NCBI RefSeq assembly: GCF_000337795.1
Contig: NZ_AOLP01000001.1
Span: 186,001 to 250,000 of the forward strand
Origin: Haloferax denitrificans ATCC 35960
GTDB lineage: Archaea > Halobacteriota > Halobacteria > Halobacteriales > Haloferacaceae
Direction: 5' to 3'
Length of the DNA stretch: 64,000 nucleotides
Notes under the pieces: model-generated
The model's input: only the letters and a program-made list of their open reading frames with translations
The model's database searches: none
What the model was told of the DNA's origin: nothing
In this document: positions 17,119-25,022 of the stretch, piece by piece
Position numbering within the stretch: position 1 is the stretch's first letter
How the letters are laid out: every line of letters begins with the position of its first letter
Translations under genes and position numbers: made by a program

Positions 17119-17142
17119 CAGTCAGAACCGCGGGCGTCGCAA

Positions 17143-17532
17143 CTACTTGCCGAATCTGATGCCGTCTTCGACCAGCCGGAGGTTCCGTTCTCGGTCGATG
17201 TGCGGTTTCAGCCACTCGTACTCCTCGATTTGGAGGATGAGGTCCGCCTGCAGGTTCCGCCACGCGATGGCGTAGATGGGTGACTGCCCCCACGCGCGGA
17301 GTTCGGGGATGAACTCGTCGTAGCGCTCGTAGTGGCCTTCCAGACGTTCGAGCGCGTCGACCACGTAACCGGCGGCCTCGGATTCTGTGTCGGCGCCCTC
17401 GATGGCGCGGTTCAGCCGCGTTTCGAGCCCCTCGACGGCGCGTTGCATGTCCTGTGCCGCCGTGCCGTCCGCCTCCGGGAGCGAGTCGATGATGGGTTTC
17501 GGAACGCCGAGCGAGAGTGGTTCGACAGCCAT
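17143..17532 (-). CDS. Hypothetical haloarchaeal protein (129 aa)
   Basis: From the ATG at 17532 the protein begins MAVEPLSLGVPKPIIDSLPE and is mostly helical (TAAQDMQRAVEGLETRLNRA, ESEAAGYVVDALERLEGHY), ending LRLVEDGIRFGK. It is soluble, with no cysteine motif. A TATA-like cctttttgcc lies about 27 nt upstream, supporting a leaderless start. The family is not recognised. Confidence 0.65.
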   Translation of the reverse strand: MAVEPLSLGVPKPIIDSLPEADGTAAQDMQRAVEGLETRLNRAIEGADTESEAAGYVVDALERLEGHYERYDEFIPELRAWGQSPIYAIAWRNLQADLILQIEEYEWLKPHIDRERNLRLVEDGIRFGK

Positions 17533-17718
17533 GCCTCGAACTGGGTGGCAAGGCGGCAAAAAGGCGGCGACGGCCGCACCACGGCGCGGGCGGTTACCGA
17601 CATCGCGGACGCCGTCGAGAACGCGGGACCGAGCGGCGTCGCCACTGCTCGCGAGAAACAGCGCGCCGGGGTGCCTCCGAAGGCCGTCCCGACCTTCGGT
17701 TTCGGCGCGTCGTTCGCG

Positions 17719-18027
17719 TTACGCGTCCGTCTCGTCGGTCCGCGCCCTGAGTTCGGACTCGACGAGGGCGTCGAAGTCGACGCCGTCGGCTCGGTACTGG
17801 TCGCGGTTGTCGAGGACGACCAACCCCTTGTCGGTGATTTCGTACAGCCCGGAGTTCGGCGCGGGCCCGACGCGCGCCAACAGGCCGTAGTCCGCGAGAA
17901 TCGGCAGTCGCGTGTTGATGTACGAGCGGTTCTTATCGAGGATATACGAGAGGTTTACGGCGGTGTTTCGCCTCCTGTCTGCGAGCGCCTCGAGGATGTC
18001 GAAGTCAGTTGGGACGGCCAACTTCAT
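17719..18027 (-). CDS. Winged-helix transcriptional regulator (PhiH1-repressor-like)
   Basis: 102 aa. The sequence DFDILEALADRRRNTAVNLS, then LDKNRSYINTRLPILADYGL (recognition-helix region) and the wing VGPAPNSGLYEITDKG, is a classic winged helix of the kind found in haloarchaeal PhiH1-repressor-like and ArsR-like regulators. The tail is acidic. It is preceded by a strong TATA-like tttatttaac about 27 nt before the ATG. There is no adjacent co-directional target; the neighbours on either side are small hypothetical genes. Confidence 0.8.
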   Translation of the reverse strand: MKLAVPTDFDILEALADRRRNTAVNLSYILDKNRSYINTRLPILADYGLLARVGPAPNSGLYEITDKGLVVLDNRDQYRADGVDFDALVESELRARTDETDA

Positions 18028-18127
18028 ACACGGTTGTTCGTAGCCGCTGTTAAATAAACAACTTATGCGAGAGGGCGTCCGGACGGGTTCGAGCGGCGGG
18101 GAAAACAGCCCGGCGGCCCCGGGCGGG

Positions 18128-18394
18128 TTACCGGTGTTCGAGCGCGTCGCGCGCGAGGCGTAAATCTTCGATAATTTGCGTGTGTCGGTCGATTGCGTCG
18201 TCGATGTGGCTCGCCGTCACCGCCGTGTCGAACCCGGCGTCGCGGTGGTACTGCGCCCGCAACAGATGCGATTCTAAGGCCCGCGAGGTCGAATCGCTCG
18301 CCGCCAACAGCGCATGGGTAATCGTCCAGTCTACCGCTCCCTCGTCGGGGAGGTCGTCGAACTCCGTTCGCCCCTTGTGTCGTTCTACCATCAT
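18128..18394 (-). CDS. Small hypothetical helical protein (88 aa)
   Basis: Begins MMVERHKGRTEFDDLPDEGA, followed by helical segments (LLAASDSTSRALESHLLRAQ, ASHIDDAIDRHTQIIEDLRL). Two tandem ATG codons at 18394 and 18391 are possible starts; a TATA-like ctttaagtag lies about 27 nt upstream. It is on the same strand as the winged-helix gene, 100 nt upstream of it, so co-transcription is possible. Function unknown. Confidence 0.6.
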   Translation of the reverse strand: MMVERHKGRTEFDDLPDEGAVDWTITHALLAASDSTSRALESHLLRAQYHRDAGFDTAVTASHIDDAIDRHTQIIEDLRLARDALEHR

Positions 18395-18616
18395 TGCCCA
18401 CGTTGGGCCGGGATGCTACTTAAAGTTATAGTGGCGTGATATTTCCGCCGTACTCGGGTGCATAGAAAACCGGGGATAAATCCGATATAGCGGTGTTCAA
18501 AGGCTGATTAACCACCGCGCCACGAATGGTCATTGAAATGTTATGTTGGTGATGTCTACGGCGTGTCGGGCGGTTTTCGGGTCGCATCGGAGACCCCTCG
18601 CCGAACCGGGGTCGAA

Positions 18617-20374
18617 CTACCGCTCTTCGACGTGGCGAATCTCGACGCCGACGCCGCGGGTGGACTCGACCAGTTCGCGGCCGCCCATCTCCGCGCGGCC
18701 GATGGCGAACGCCTTCGGCCCCTCGACGACGACCTCGTCGCCCGGGCGGATGTCCGCGTCGGCGTCGACGACGCCCGGCGCAAGCACCGAGCCGTGGGGG
18801 ACGAAGCCGTCGATTTCGACCGTCTTCGTCGGCGCGTCGCTGTCGCGCCACACCTTCGCGCCTTCGAGGGTGAAAGAGAGCACGCCGTACTGCGGGACCA
18901 TCGTCGCCAACTGCACGCCCGCGTCGTTCCACACCTGTAGCTTGGGGAACCGGCTCGTCATCTCCAACTCCACGTCCGCAAAGAGCGCGTCGCCCGCGTC
19001 GGGGCCGAGCTGGTAGTCGGCGATGGCCTTCACGGCGTTGTGCTCGCGCTCCTCGCGGGTGAACTTGGGTTCGCCGTCGAGCGTCCGCATCAGGTTCCCG
19101 ATGGACTCCGACGTCGTCGGGTGTTCGGAGACGGTGAACTCCACGTCGAGACCGAGGTCGTCGGCGACGCGCTCGACGATTTCCGTGTACGCGCCCGGCG
19201 GGACGTGCGCGACGATTCGCGGGTAGTCGTTGCGCTCCAGATAGCGCCGGAGCACCTCGGCGACGAACGACTTCTCGTCTTCCGACCAGTCGCCCGTGAC
19301 GACCGAGTCGTAGTGCTGGGCGGGGTAGGTGAGTTCGAGTTCCTGCGGGACGACGCCGATGGGCGAGGTCATCGACACCATGTGCGCGCGGTACTGGACG
19401 GCCTCCTGGAACTGCCGGTGGCTCTGGGACTCGCTGTAGGGTTTCTTCGCCGAGCACGGCAGGAGCACGAGCGGGTGGTCGAAGCGGTTCCGATAGCGCT
19501 TGGTCACGCGGTCGGCGAACCGCTGAATCTCCACGCGGTCGATGGACTCCTCGGAGGCCGCGGTGAGCTCCGAGTCGCGGATGACGGGGACCCGCTCCTC
19601 CATGAAGCTGTACTGCTGGTCGAACCGGCGGAACAGGGCGGTCAGCCACTGGTCGTGACGGGCCTGCCCCTCGACGTAGTCGCGGAGCCGACCGTCGCGG
19701 ACGCGGCGTCGGACCCGCGCGAGTTCGGCGCGCAGGGCGTTTGCGTTGTGGTCGGCGGCGTCGGCGCGAGTGAACTCCGAGGCGGGCGTCCGGCAGGCCT
19801 CGCAGGCGCAGGGGAGTTCGTCGAGGTCTTCGAGGAAGTACTCGCCGTCGCTGGTGAGGTAGAAGCCCTCCAGCCCGCGGGCGCGGGCGAGCGTCTCGTC
19901 GACGAGGTCGACGCCGGCGTAGACGAGAAGCGAGACGTTCCGGGGCGTGGCGACGCCCGAGAGCATCAGCGCCGTGTCGGCGGGGAGGTTCTCCTTCGCC
20001 TCGATGACGTTGTCGCGGAAGGCGCGCGCGTGGCCGACGAAGCCCTGCGCGTCGGAGAGGACGTAGGCGTCAGCGCCGTAGTCGTCGGCCGTGTCGGCGG
20101 TGACGACGGCGGCCGAGGGGAAATCCACGTCGGGGTAGTCCACGGCGAACGACTCGCGCACCTCGTCGGCGCTCCCGGCGGGGAGCGAGCGATGCGGGAG
20201 CACGGTCAGCACGTCGTCGGAGCCGTCGGGAAGCTCGCGCTCGGCCGCCCAGAGACTGCCGGCGTCCGCGAGCACGTCGTCCACGACCGCCGGCGTCGTC
20301 ACCGAGTCGGAGAGCCGCAACTCCCCGATTCGGGCGGCGCCGTCGCGGGCGTGAACCTCGAAGTAATCGGTCAT
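18617..20374 (-). CDS. arcS: Archaeosine synthase ArcS
   Basis: 585 aa. ArcS converts preQ0 at position 15 of archaeal tRNA into archaeosine (with lysine as nitrogen donor and often a radical-SAM partner). Seen here: an N-terminal TGT-like domain with LPCACEACRTP (zinc-type cysteines near 189-194), the diagnostic PCSAKKPYS motif (about 306-314), and a C-terminal PUA domain (from about 511, AFAIGRAEMGGRELV). The TGT catalytic DSGSFQ motif is absent, as expected for ArcS. The ATG at 20374 gives the normal family N-terminus (MTDYFEVHARDGAARIGEL) and has a TATA-like gttaattg about 27 nt upstream. tgtA, the first enzyme of the pathway, lies 4.6 kb away on the same strand. Confidence 0.93.
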   Translation of the reverse strand: MTDYFEVHARDGAARIGELRLSDSVTTPAVVDDVLADAGSLWAAERELPDGSDDVLTVLPHRSLPAGSADEVRESFAVDYPDVDFPSAAVVTADTADDYGADAYVLSDAQGFVGHARAFRDNVIEAKENLPADTALMLSGVATPRNVSLLVYAGVDLVDETLARARGLEGFYLTSDGEYFLEDLDELPCACEACRTPASEFTRADAADHNANALRAELARVRRRVRDGRLRDYVEGQARHDQWLTALFRRFDQQYSFMEERVPVIRDSELTAASEESIDRVEIQRFADRVTKRYRNRFDHPLVLLPCSAKKPYSESQSHRQFQEAVQYRAHMVSMTSPIGVVPQELELTYPAQHYDSVVTGDWSEDEKSFVAEVLRRYLERNDYPRIVAHVPPGAYTEIVERVADDLGLDVEFTVSEHPTTSESIGNLMRTLDGEPKFTREEREHNAVKAIADYQLGPDAGDALFADVELEMTSRFPKLQVWNDAGVQLATMVPQYGVLSFTLEGAKVWRDSDAPTKTVEIDGFVPHGSVLAPGVVDADADIRPGDEVVVEGPKAFAIGRAEMGGRELVESTRGVGVEIRHVEER

Positions 20375-20486
20375 ACCCGCTTTCGTCCCCCGATAGGCAA
20401 TTAACTTGTCTTCTGCGGGCGCGGCCGGCGACCGAGACCGACCACTCGGCCTACACGACTTAGCCCCCGGCACCCGAAGGGACGGT

Positions 20487-20948
20487 ATGGACGCCTCCGA
20501 CCCCACCGGCCCGTGGTCACGCGACCGCGTCGACGACTTCCTCGCCGACGCGGCCGTCCCGGTCCGACTCTCGTGTCGCACCCCGGCGGACGACCTCTGG
20601 ATGCTCTCTTTGTGGTACGAGTGGGACCCCGAGGCGGCCGAACTCCGGTGTGCCACCGCGGCCGACGCCGACGTGGTGCGATTCCTTCGCACCCACGACG
20701 ACGTGGCGTTCGAAATCTCGACCAACGACCCGCCGTACCGGGGCGTCCGCGGCCGGGGGACCGCCACCGTCGAACCCGACGCGGAGAAGGACGTTCTGCG
20801 GCGACTCATCGGGCGGTATCTCGGCGACACCGACTCGGAACTGGCCGAGCGGTTACTCTCGCCCGACCGCGACGAGGTCGTGATTCGGATTCGACCCGAA
20901 CGGATGCACACGTGGGACTACGCGGCGCGGATGCGTTCGTCTGAATAG
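20487..20948 (+). CDS. Pyridoxamine 5'-phosphate oxidase-like flavin-binding protein
   Basis: 153 aa. The pattern VPVRLSCRTPADDLWMLSLWY, VVRFLRTHDDVAFEISTNDP, RGVRGRGTATVEPD and a C-terminal DEVVIRIRPERMHTW matches the split-barrel PNPOx-like family that binds FMN or F420. The substrate is unknown. The ATG at 20487 gives a compact N-terminus. It is divergent from arcS, with 112 nt between starts. Confidence 0.75.
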   Translation: MDASDPTGPWSRDRVDDFLADAAVPVRLSCRTPADDLWMLSLWYEWDPEAAELRCATAADADVVRFLRTHDDVAFEISTNDPPYRGVRGRGTATVEPDAEKDVLRRLIGRYLGDTDSELAERLLSPDRDEVVIRIRPERMHTWDYAARMRSSE

Positions 20949-21083
20949 TCGGCGCTGACGCTCGACACCGCGAAATAACCCCAAACGGGGGGCGTGCCGC
21001 GCGGGGGTGGCTTTTCTGGCCCGCGCGGCGTACGAAAAGAGGGTGCCTCTGTGTGGTGGTGGGCCGGTGCGTCGTCAGCGGGG

Positions 21084-23123
21084 TTACCGACGCCGGGCGG
21101 CGACGAGCGCCGCCGCGACGAGCGCGACGAGGGCCACGACGAGACCGAAGCCGGGCGCGTCGGTGGACGACTCGGTCGTCGTCTCCATCGGCTCGTCAGT
21201 CATCTCGGTCGCGGGTTCGTCGGTCATCGTCTCGGTCGGTTCGTCCGTCATCGAGTCGGTCGGCTCGTCGGTCGTCGTCTCGGACATCGTGCCTTCGACC
21301 GTGTAGTCGGCCGTGGCGATGACTGCGCCGCCGGCGGCCACGTAGGGACCGTCGTTTTCGCCCTCACTGGTCACGAAGTCGTAGGCCTCGTTGCCGTTGG
21401 TGTCCATGTGCGCCATCGGGACGACGGTGCCGGACTCTTCGAGCGGCGCGTCGAGGCTGATTTCGACGTTCTCGTGGGTGCCGGGTTCGAGGTACGCGGA
21501 GGTGCCGCGGACGCTCTCGAACACCGCGCCCTCGGTGACTGTCGCGTCGTGGACCGTCACGAAGCCGCCGTCGTGGAGCGTGACGGAGTCGACGGTGACG
21601 GTCGTGCCGTCGCCGGACTGGTCCGTCGCGGTCACGACCGCGTTGACCGAGGTGTGGGCGCTGGCGACGACCGCGCCGCCGTCAGCCGTGAAGGGACCGT
21701 CGGCCTCGCCCTCGCTGGTCACGAAGTCGTAGGCCTCGTTGTCGTTCGTGTCCATGTGCGCCATGGGAGTGAGCGCCTGCGAGGAGCGAATCGGCTCGTC
21801 GAGGGTGACTTCGACGTTCTCGTGGACGCCGGCCGGGAGGTACATCGAGGTGCCGACCACGCTGTCGAACACCGCGCCGCCCGACAGCGACGGGTCGTGA
21901 ATCGTCACGAAGCCGCCCTGCGAGAGTTCGACTCGGTCGACCACGACGGTCGCGCCGTCCGAGGACTTCATCGTGTAGTCGACGCTGGCGGAGACGGTCG
22001 CCTCGCCGCTGTCGACGACGGCGTTCCCGTCAGCCGTGTACGGGCCGTCAGCCTCGCCTCCCGACTCGGGGAAGGTGTAGGTCTCGTCGCCGTCAGAGTC
22101 CACGTGCGCCATCGGGACGACGGTGGTCGTCTCGTTCAGCGGCGCGTCGAGGGTGACCCGCACGTCGCGGTGCAGACCGGGTTCGAGGTACGTCGAGGTG
22201 CCGCGGATGCTCTCGAACACCGCACCCTCGGTGACGGTGCCGTCGTGGACCGTCACGAAGCCGCCGTCGGGCAGGTACGCCGAGTCGACGACGACGGAGT
22301 AGCCGCCGGTGGCCTGCGCGGTGTAGTTCACGCTCGCGGTGTCCGAAGGCGTGGCCATCGCGGTGTCGACGACGGCGCTTCCGTCAGCCGTGTACGGGCC
22401 GTCGGTCTCCCCCTCGGACTCGGGGAAGGTGTAGGTCTCGTCGCCGTCGGTGTCCATGTGCGCCATCGGGACGAGCGTCGTGTTCTCGGTCACGGGCGCG
22501 TCCAGCTCGACGCGGACGTTCTCGTGGACGCCGGCGGGCAGGTACGCGGAGGTGCCGCGGATGCTCTCGAACACCGCGCCCTCGGTGACCGTCGCGTCGT
22601 GAACCGTCACGAAGCCGCCCTGCGAGAGTTCGACTCGGTCGACCACGACCGAGTCGCCGGTCGTGGGCTGGTCGGACATCGAGACGGTCGCGCTCGCGTC
22701 CACCGTCGCGGTGTCGACGACGGCGCTCCCGTCGGCCGTGTACGGGCCGTCGACCTCGCCGTTGGCCGCGACGAACGAGTAGACGCGGTCGCCGTCGGTG
22801 TCCATGTGGGGCATGGCGACGAACGTGCCGGACTCACCGATTGGTTCGTCGAGGTGGACGGTCACGTCCTCGTGGGTGCCGGCGTCGAGGTACGCCGACG
22901 ACCCGACGACGCTCCCGAGGACGTTCCCGTCCGTGACGGAGGCGTCGTGAATCGTCACGAAGCCGCCCTCGGGGAGCGTGACGGAGTCGACCGTCACGGT
23001 CGTCCCGCCCGTCGCTTGGTTCTCGAAGGAGACGGCCGTGGTCTCCTGTTGTGCCGCGGCGGCCGCCGGGACGCCCCCGACGACCACTACGAGTGTCATC
23101 AGCACTGCGAGTGTGCGTCGCAT
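21084..23123 (-). CDS. Surface protein with five DUF7282-type repeats and PGF-CTERM anchor
   Basis: 679 aa. Signal peptide (1-25, MRRTLAVLMTLVVVVGG), then five tandem domains of about 116 residues. Each has a GGFVT(I/V)HD strand (at about 53, 169, 287, 403 and 519), an AYL-x-AG-H segment, PMAHMDT(D/N)-x-D/N acidic loops and DGPYTADG. The acidic PMAHMDTDGD loops could bind calcium (inference). A Thr/Glu/Met/Pro-rich stalk (about 611-655, TDEPT repeats) leads to APGFGLVVALVALV with a terminal RRR, the PGF-CTERM signal processed by archaeosortase A and linked to lipid. The product is therefore exported and cell-surface anchored. A TATA-like cttttaaatatt lies about 27 nt before the ATG. It is monocistronic as far as can be seen. 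Function is not known. Confidence 0.88.
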   Translation of the reverse strand: MRRTLAVLMTLVVVVGGVPAAAAAQQETTAVSFENQATGGTTVTVDSVTLPEGGFVTIHDASVTDGNVLGSVVGSSAYLDAGTHEDVTVHLDEPIGESGTFVAMPHMDTDGDRVYSFVAANGEVDGPYTADGSAVVDTATVDASATVSMSDQPTTGDSVVVDRVELSQGGFVTVHDATVTEGAVFESIRGTSAYLPAGVHENVRVELDAPVTENTTLVPMAHMDTDGDETYTFPESEGETDGPYTADGSAVVDTAMATPSDTASVNYTAQATGGYSVVVDSAYLPDGGFVTVHDGTVTEGAVFESIRGTSTYLEPGLHRDVRVTLDAPLNETTTVVPMAHVDSDGDETYTFPESGGEADGPYTADGNAVVDSGEATVSASVDYTMKSSDGATVVVDRVELSQGGFVTIHDPSLSGGAVFDSVVGTSMYLPAGVHENVEVTLDEPIRSSQALTPMAHMDTNDNEAYDFVTSEGEADGPFTADGGAVVASAHTSVNAVVTATDQSGDGTTVTVDSVTLHDGGFVTVHDATVTEGAVFESVRGTSAYLEPGTHENVEISLDAPLEESGTVVPMAHMDTNGNEAYDFVTSEGENDGPYVAAGGAVIATADYTVEGTMSETTTDEPTDSMTDEPTETMTDEPATEMTDEPMETTTESSTDAPGFGLVVALVALVAAALVAARRR
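21300..22980 (-). repeat. Five coding tandem repeats, about 348-bp period
   Basis: Within the surface protein gene the GGFVT-centred unit recurs at intervals of 116, 118, 116 and 116 codons. Long stretches of identical sequence between units (for example units 2, 3 and 5) would allow unequal recombination and copy-number change. Confidence 0.85.
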
Positions 23124-23375
23124 GTCTCAGAAGGGGACGAATATTTAAAAGAAGATTTTCCGAACTGTCACCCAAATCTCTCCCCGTTGTGTCCCCAGTC
23201 GCCAGATTTCGGCGGCCAGAAGCCTTATTCGGGGATTGGGGTGCACCCCGTCTCGGGGGCGAACACGACGGCAGACTGCCGTCGGTTCGACCGGGCGGCC
23301 GGCGACGCGAAGGCGGCGAATCGGGCCCGATGAGACGGGGTTAAATACCGCTCGTCCACCAACTATCGCTATCGG

Positions 23376-24239
23376 ATGTCCTACAGCTACACGGGCGACG
23401 CGCACCTCGGGCTCGCGGCGTCCTACCGCGCCGACGACGACCCCTTCCCCACGGACACGTCGCTTTCGTTCCCGCGGCGGAACCACCTGCGAGAGGACGT
23501 AGACCTCATCAAGCGCCTCCTGTTTCCCCGCTGTTGGAACGCGGGGCCGTGGGTCGCAGACGAGGAACTCCTCCGCGACGCCGTCGCCAACTTCGGCGCG
23601 CTCTGCTACTCGGGTATCGACCCCTACACGGACGAGGACCCCGAGCCAATCGTGGACGAGGTCGTCAGGCGACTCCCCGATATCCGCGAGACGCTGAAGA
23701 AAGACGTGGAGGCGGCGTACAAGGGCGACCCCGCGGCGCGGAGCTACGTCGAAATCATCCGGTCGTATCCGGGCGTACAGGCGATTGTCGTCCACCGGGT
23801 CGCCCACGCCTTCTACGAGGCCGGCGCGCCCGCGTACGCCCGCGAACTCGCCGAGTACGCGAAGATGGAGTCGGGCATCGACATCCACCCCGGCGCGACC
23901 ATCGGCGACTACTTCTTCATCGACCACGGCACCGGCGTCGTCATCGGCGAGACGACGACCATCGGCGAGTGGGCGCGCATCTATCAGGACGTGACCCTCG
24001 GCGCGCTCCACTTCGAGGAGGACGAAGACGACGAACACGCGCTCAAGAAGGGGTACAAGCGCCACCCGGACATCGGCGACAGCGTCGTCATCGGCGCGGG
24101 GACCAAGGTGCTCGGCGCGGTCTCCGTCGGCGACCACGTGAGCATCGGCGCGAACTCGTGGGTCACCGAAGACGTGCCGGACCACACGAGCGTCTTCATC
24201 TCCGAGCACCCGACTCACGAGCGGAAACACCGGGACTGA
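23376..24239 (+). CDS. cysE: Serine O-acetyltransferase
   Basis: 287 aa. It transfers acetyl from acetyl-CoA to serine, the first step of cysteine synthesis. The C-terminal half is a hexapeptide left-handed beta-helix: DIHPGATIGDYFFIDHGTGV, VIGETTTIGEWARIYQDVTL, VVIGAGTKVLGAVSVGDHV, with the His/Asp dyad in IDHGTG. The longer N-terminal helical domain makes it closer to the EpsC-type CysE proteins. The promoter ggttaaata lies about 30 nt before the ATG. It is a single gene between the surface protein and a 3-TM protein. Confidence 0.88.
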   Translation: MSYSYTGDAHLGLAASYRADDDPFPTDTSLSFPRRNHLREDVDLIKRLLFPRCWNAGPWVADEELLRDAVANFGALCYSGIDPYTDEDPEPIVDEVVRRLPDIRETLKKDVEAAYKGDPAARSYVEIIRSYPGVQAIVVHRVAHAFYEAGAPAYARELAEYAKMESGIDIHPGATIGDYFFIDHGTGVVIGETTTIGEWARIYQDVTLGALHFEEDEDDEHALKKGYKRHPDIGDSVVIGAGTKVLGAVSVGDHVSIGANSWVTEDVPDHTSVFISEHPTHERKHRD

Positions 24240-24288
24240 GTCGGCGGCGACGCGGAAAATCAGAAGGAGCGGGGAGCGCGCGGCGTGT

Positions 24289-24594
24289 TCAGTCGAACGT
24301 AATCCACGCGAGGAACACGAGGCCGAGCGTCTCGAAGACGTGCAACAGCATCATCAGCCGCCACGCGATGACGGGTACGTCGGTGCTGAACCACCCCGAG
24401 AGCGTCGGGTCGAGGATGTACATGTAGAACGCGAGCGCGTTCTCCGCGAGGAGGAACACCCCGAACACGAGGAGGCCGACGGCGTGTTTGGACCTGAAGG
24501 TCAGGTAGTTTCGGGCCCACACCGCCGACAGTGCGAGGAGCACGACGACGTTGACGCCCGAGGAGACCGTCGCGACGTCCACCCAGATACTCAT
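24289..24594 (-). CDS. Three-TM haloarchaeal membrane protein
   Basis: 101 aa from the ATG at 24594 (MSIWVDVATVSSGVNVVVLL). Three hydrophobic segments lie at about 13-33, 38-62 and 74-98, with short loops and almost no soluble part. It lies 79 nt downstream of the winged-helix gene in the same orientation, which suggests a regulator plus membrane-sensor pair. It resembles the three-TM protein at 26756 in size and layout. Confidence 0.7.
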   Translation of the reverse strand: MSIWVDVATVSSGVNVVVLLALSAVWARNYLTFRSKHAVGLLVFGVFLLAENALAFYMYILDPTLSGWFSTDVPVIAWRLMMLLHVFETLGLVFLAWITFD

Positions 24595-24673
24595 TCGTTC
24601 TCTCCTTTCCCCGTCATCCTGATATACGCTTTCCCAAATCTTTCCATAATCACCGCGCCCCTGTCTCGCACGC

Positions 24674-24949
24674 TCAGTCCATCCGCTCGACGATCGTCTC
24701 GACGGTCCCCCAGTTGGCGCGACACCGCGGCGACGGGAGGTAGACCGCGCCGTAGTCGTCGCCGCTTCGCTGGACCACGTCGTTGTCCATGAGCACGTCG
24801 AGGTGGTGCCGGACGGTCTTGTAGTCGAGGTCGAGCGTCTCGGCCAACTGGTTGGCGTTTCGGGGCTGTTCCTCGACGGTCTTGAGGATGCGCACACGGT
24901 TTTCACCGCCGCGGGTTCCCGTGAGCACGTACCAGAGGACAGCCTCCAT
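24674..24949 (-). CDS. Winged-helix (ArsR-like) DNA-binding protein
   Basis: 91 aa from the ATG at 24949. The sequence RVRILKTVEEQPRNANQLAE then LDYKTVRHHLDVLMDNDVVQ is the helix-turn-helix of an ArsR-type winged helix, followed by a wing (SGDDYGAVYLPSP) and a short acidic tail. There is no metal-binding cysteine pair. A co-directional membrane protein lies just downstream; a one-component sensing system with a membrane partner is a reasonable inference. A longer start at 24985 is possible. Confidence 0.8.
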   Translation of the reverse strand: MEAVLWYVLTGTRGGENRVRILKTVEEQPRNANQLAETLDLDYKTVRHHLDVLMDNDVVQRSGDDYGAVYLPSPRCRANWGTVETIVERMD

Positions 24950-25022
24950 CGTGTTCGTTGATACGTCGGGTGAACCTAAGAGCATCGACCGACAGACGCC
25001 GACGCGACCGGCTGGGGCACCG

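Larger units (their letters stand above)
16538..17142. other. AT-rich intergenic region
   Basis: About 600 bp, visibly richer in A and T than its flanks, especially 16800-17070. It has no convincing gene. It contains the promoter of the gene ending at 16253, a 20-nt C/T tract at 16701-16720, a hairpin at 17001-17019 and a second hairpin at 17099-17118. The composition suggests foreign or decayed sequence, or an untranslated RNA region. Confidence 0.6.

Noticed and set aside
21084..23123. Possible CRISPR array suggested by regular repeats
   Set aside because: The period is about 348 bp, the repeats are coding and divergent, and there are no short spacers.
20994..23333. 779-codon plus-strand frame
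   Set aside because: Complement of the five-repeat surface protein; its apparent repeats are only the mirrored coding repeats.
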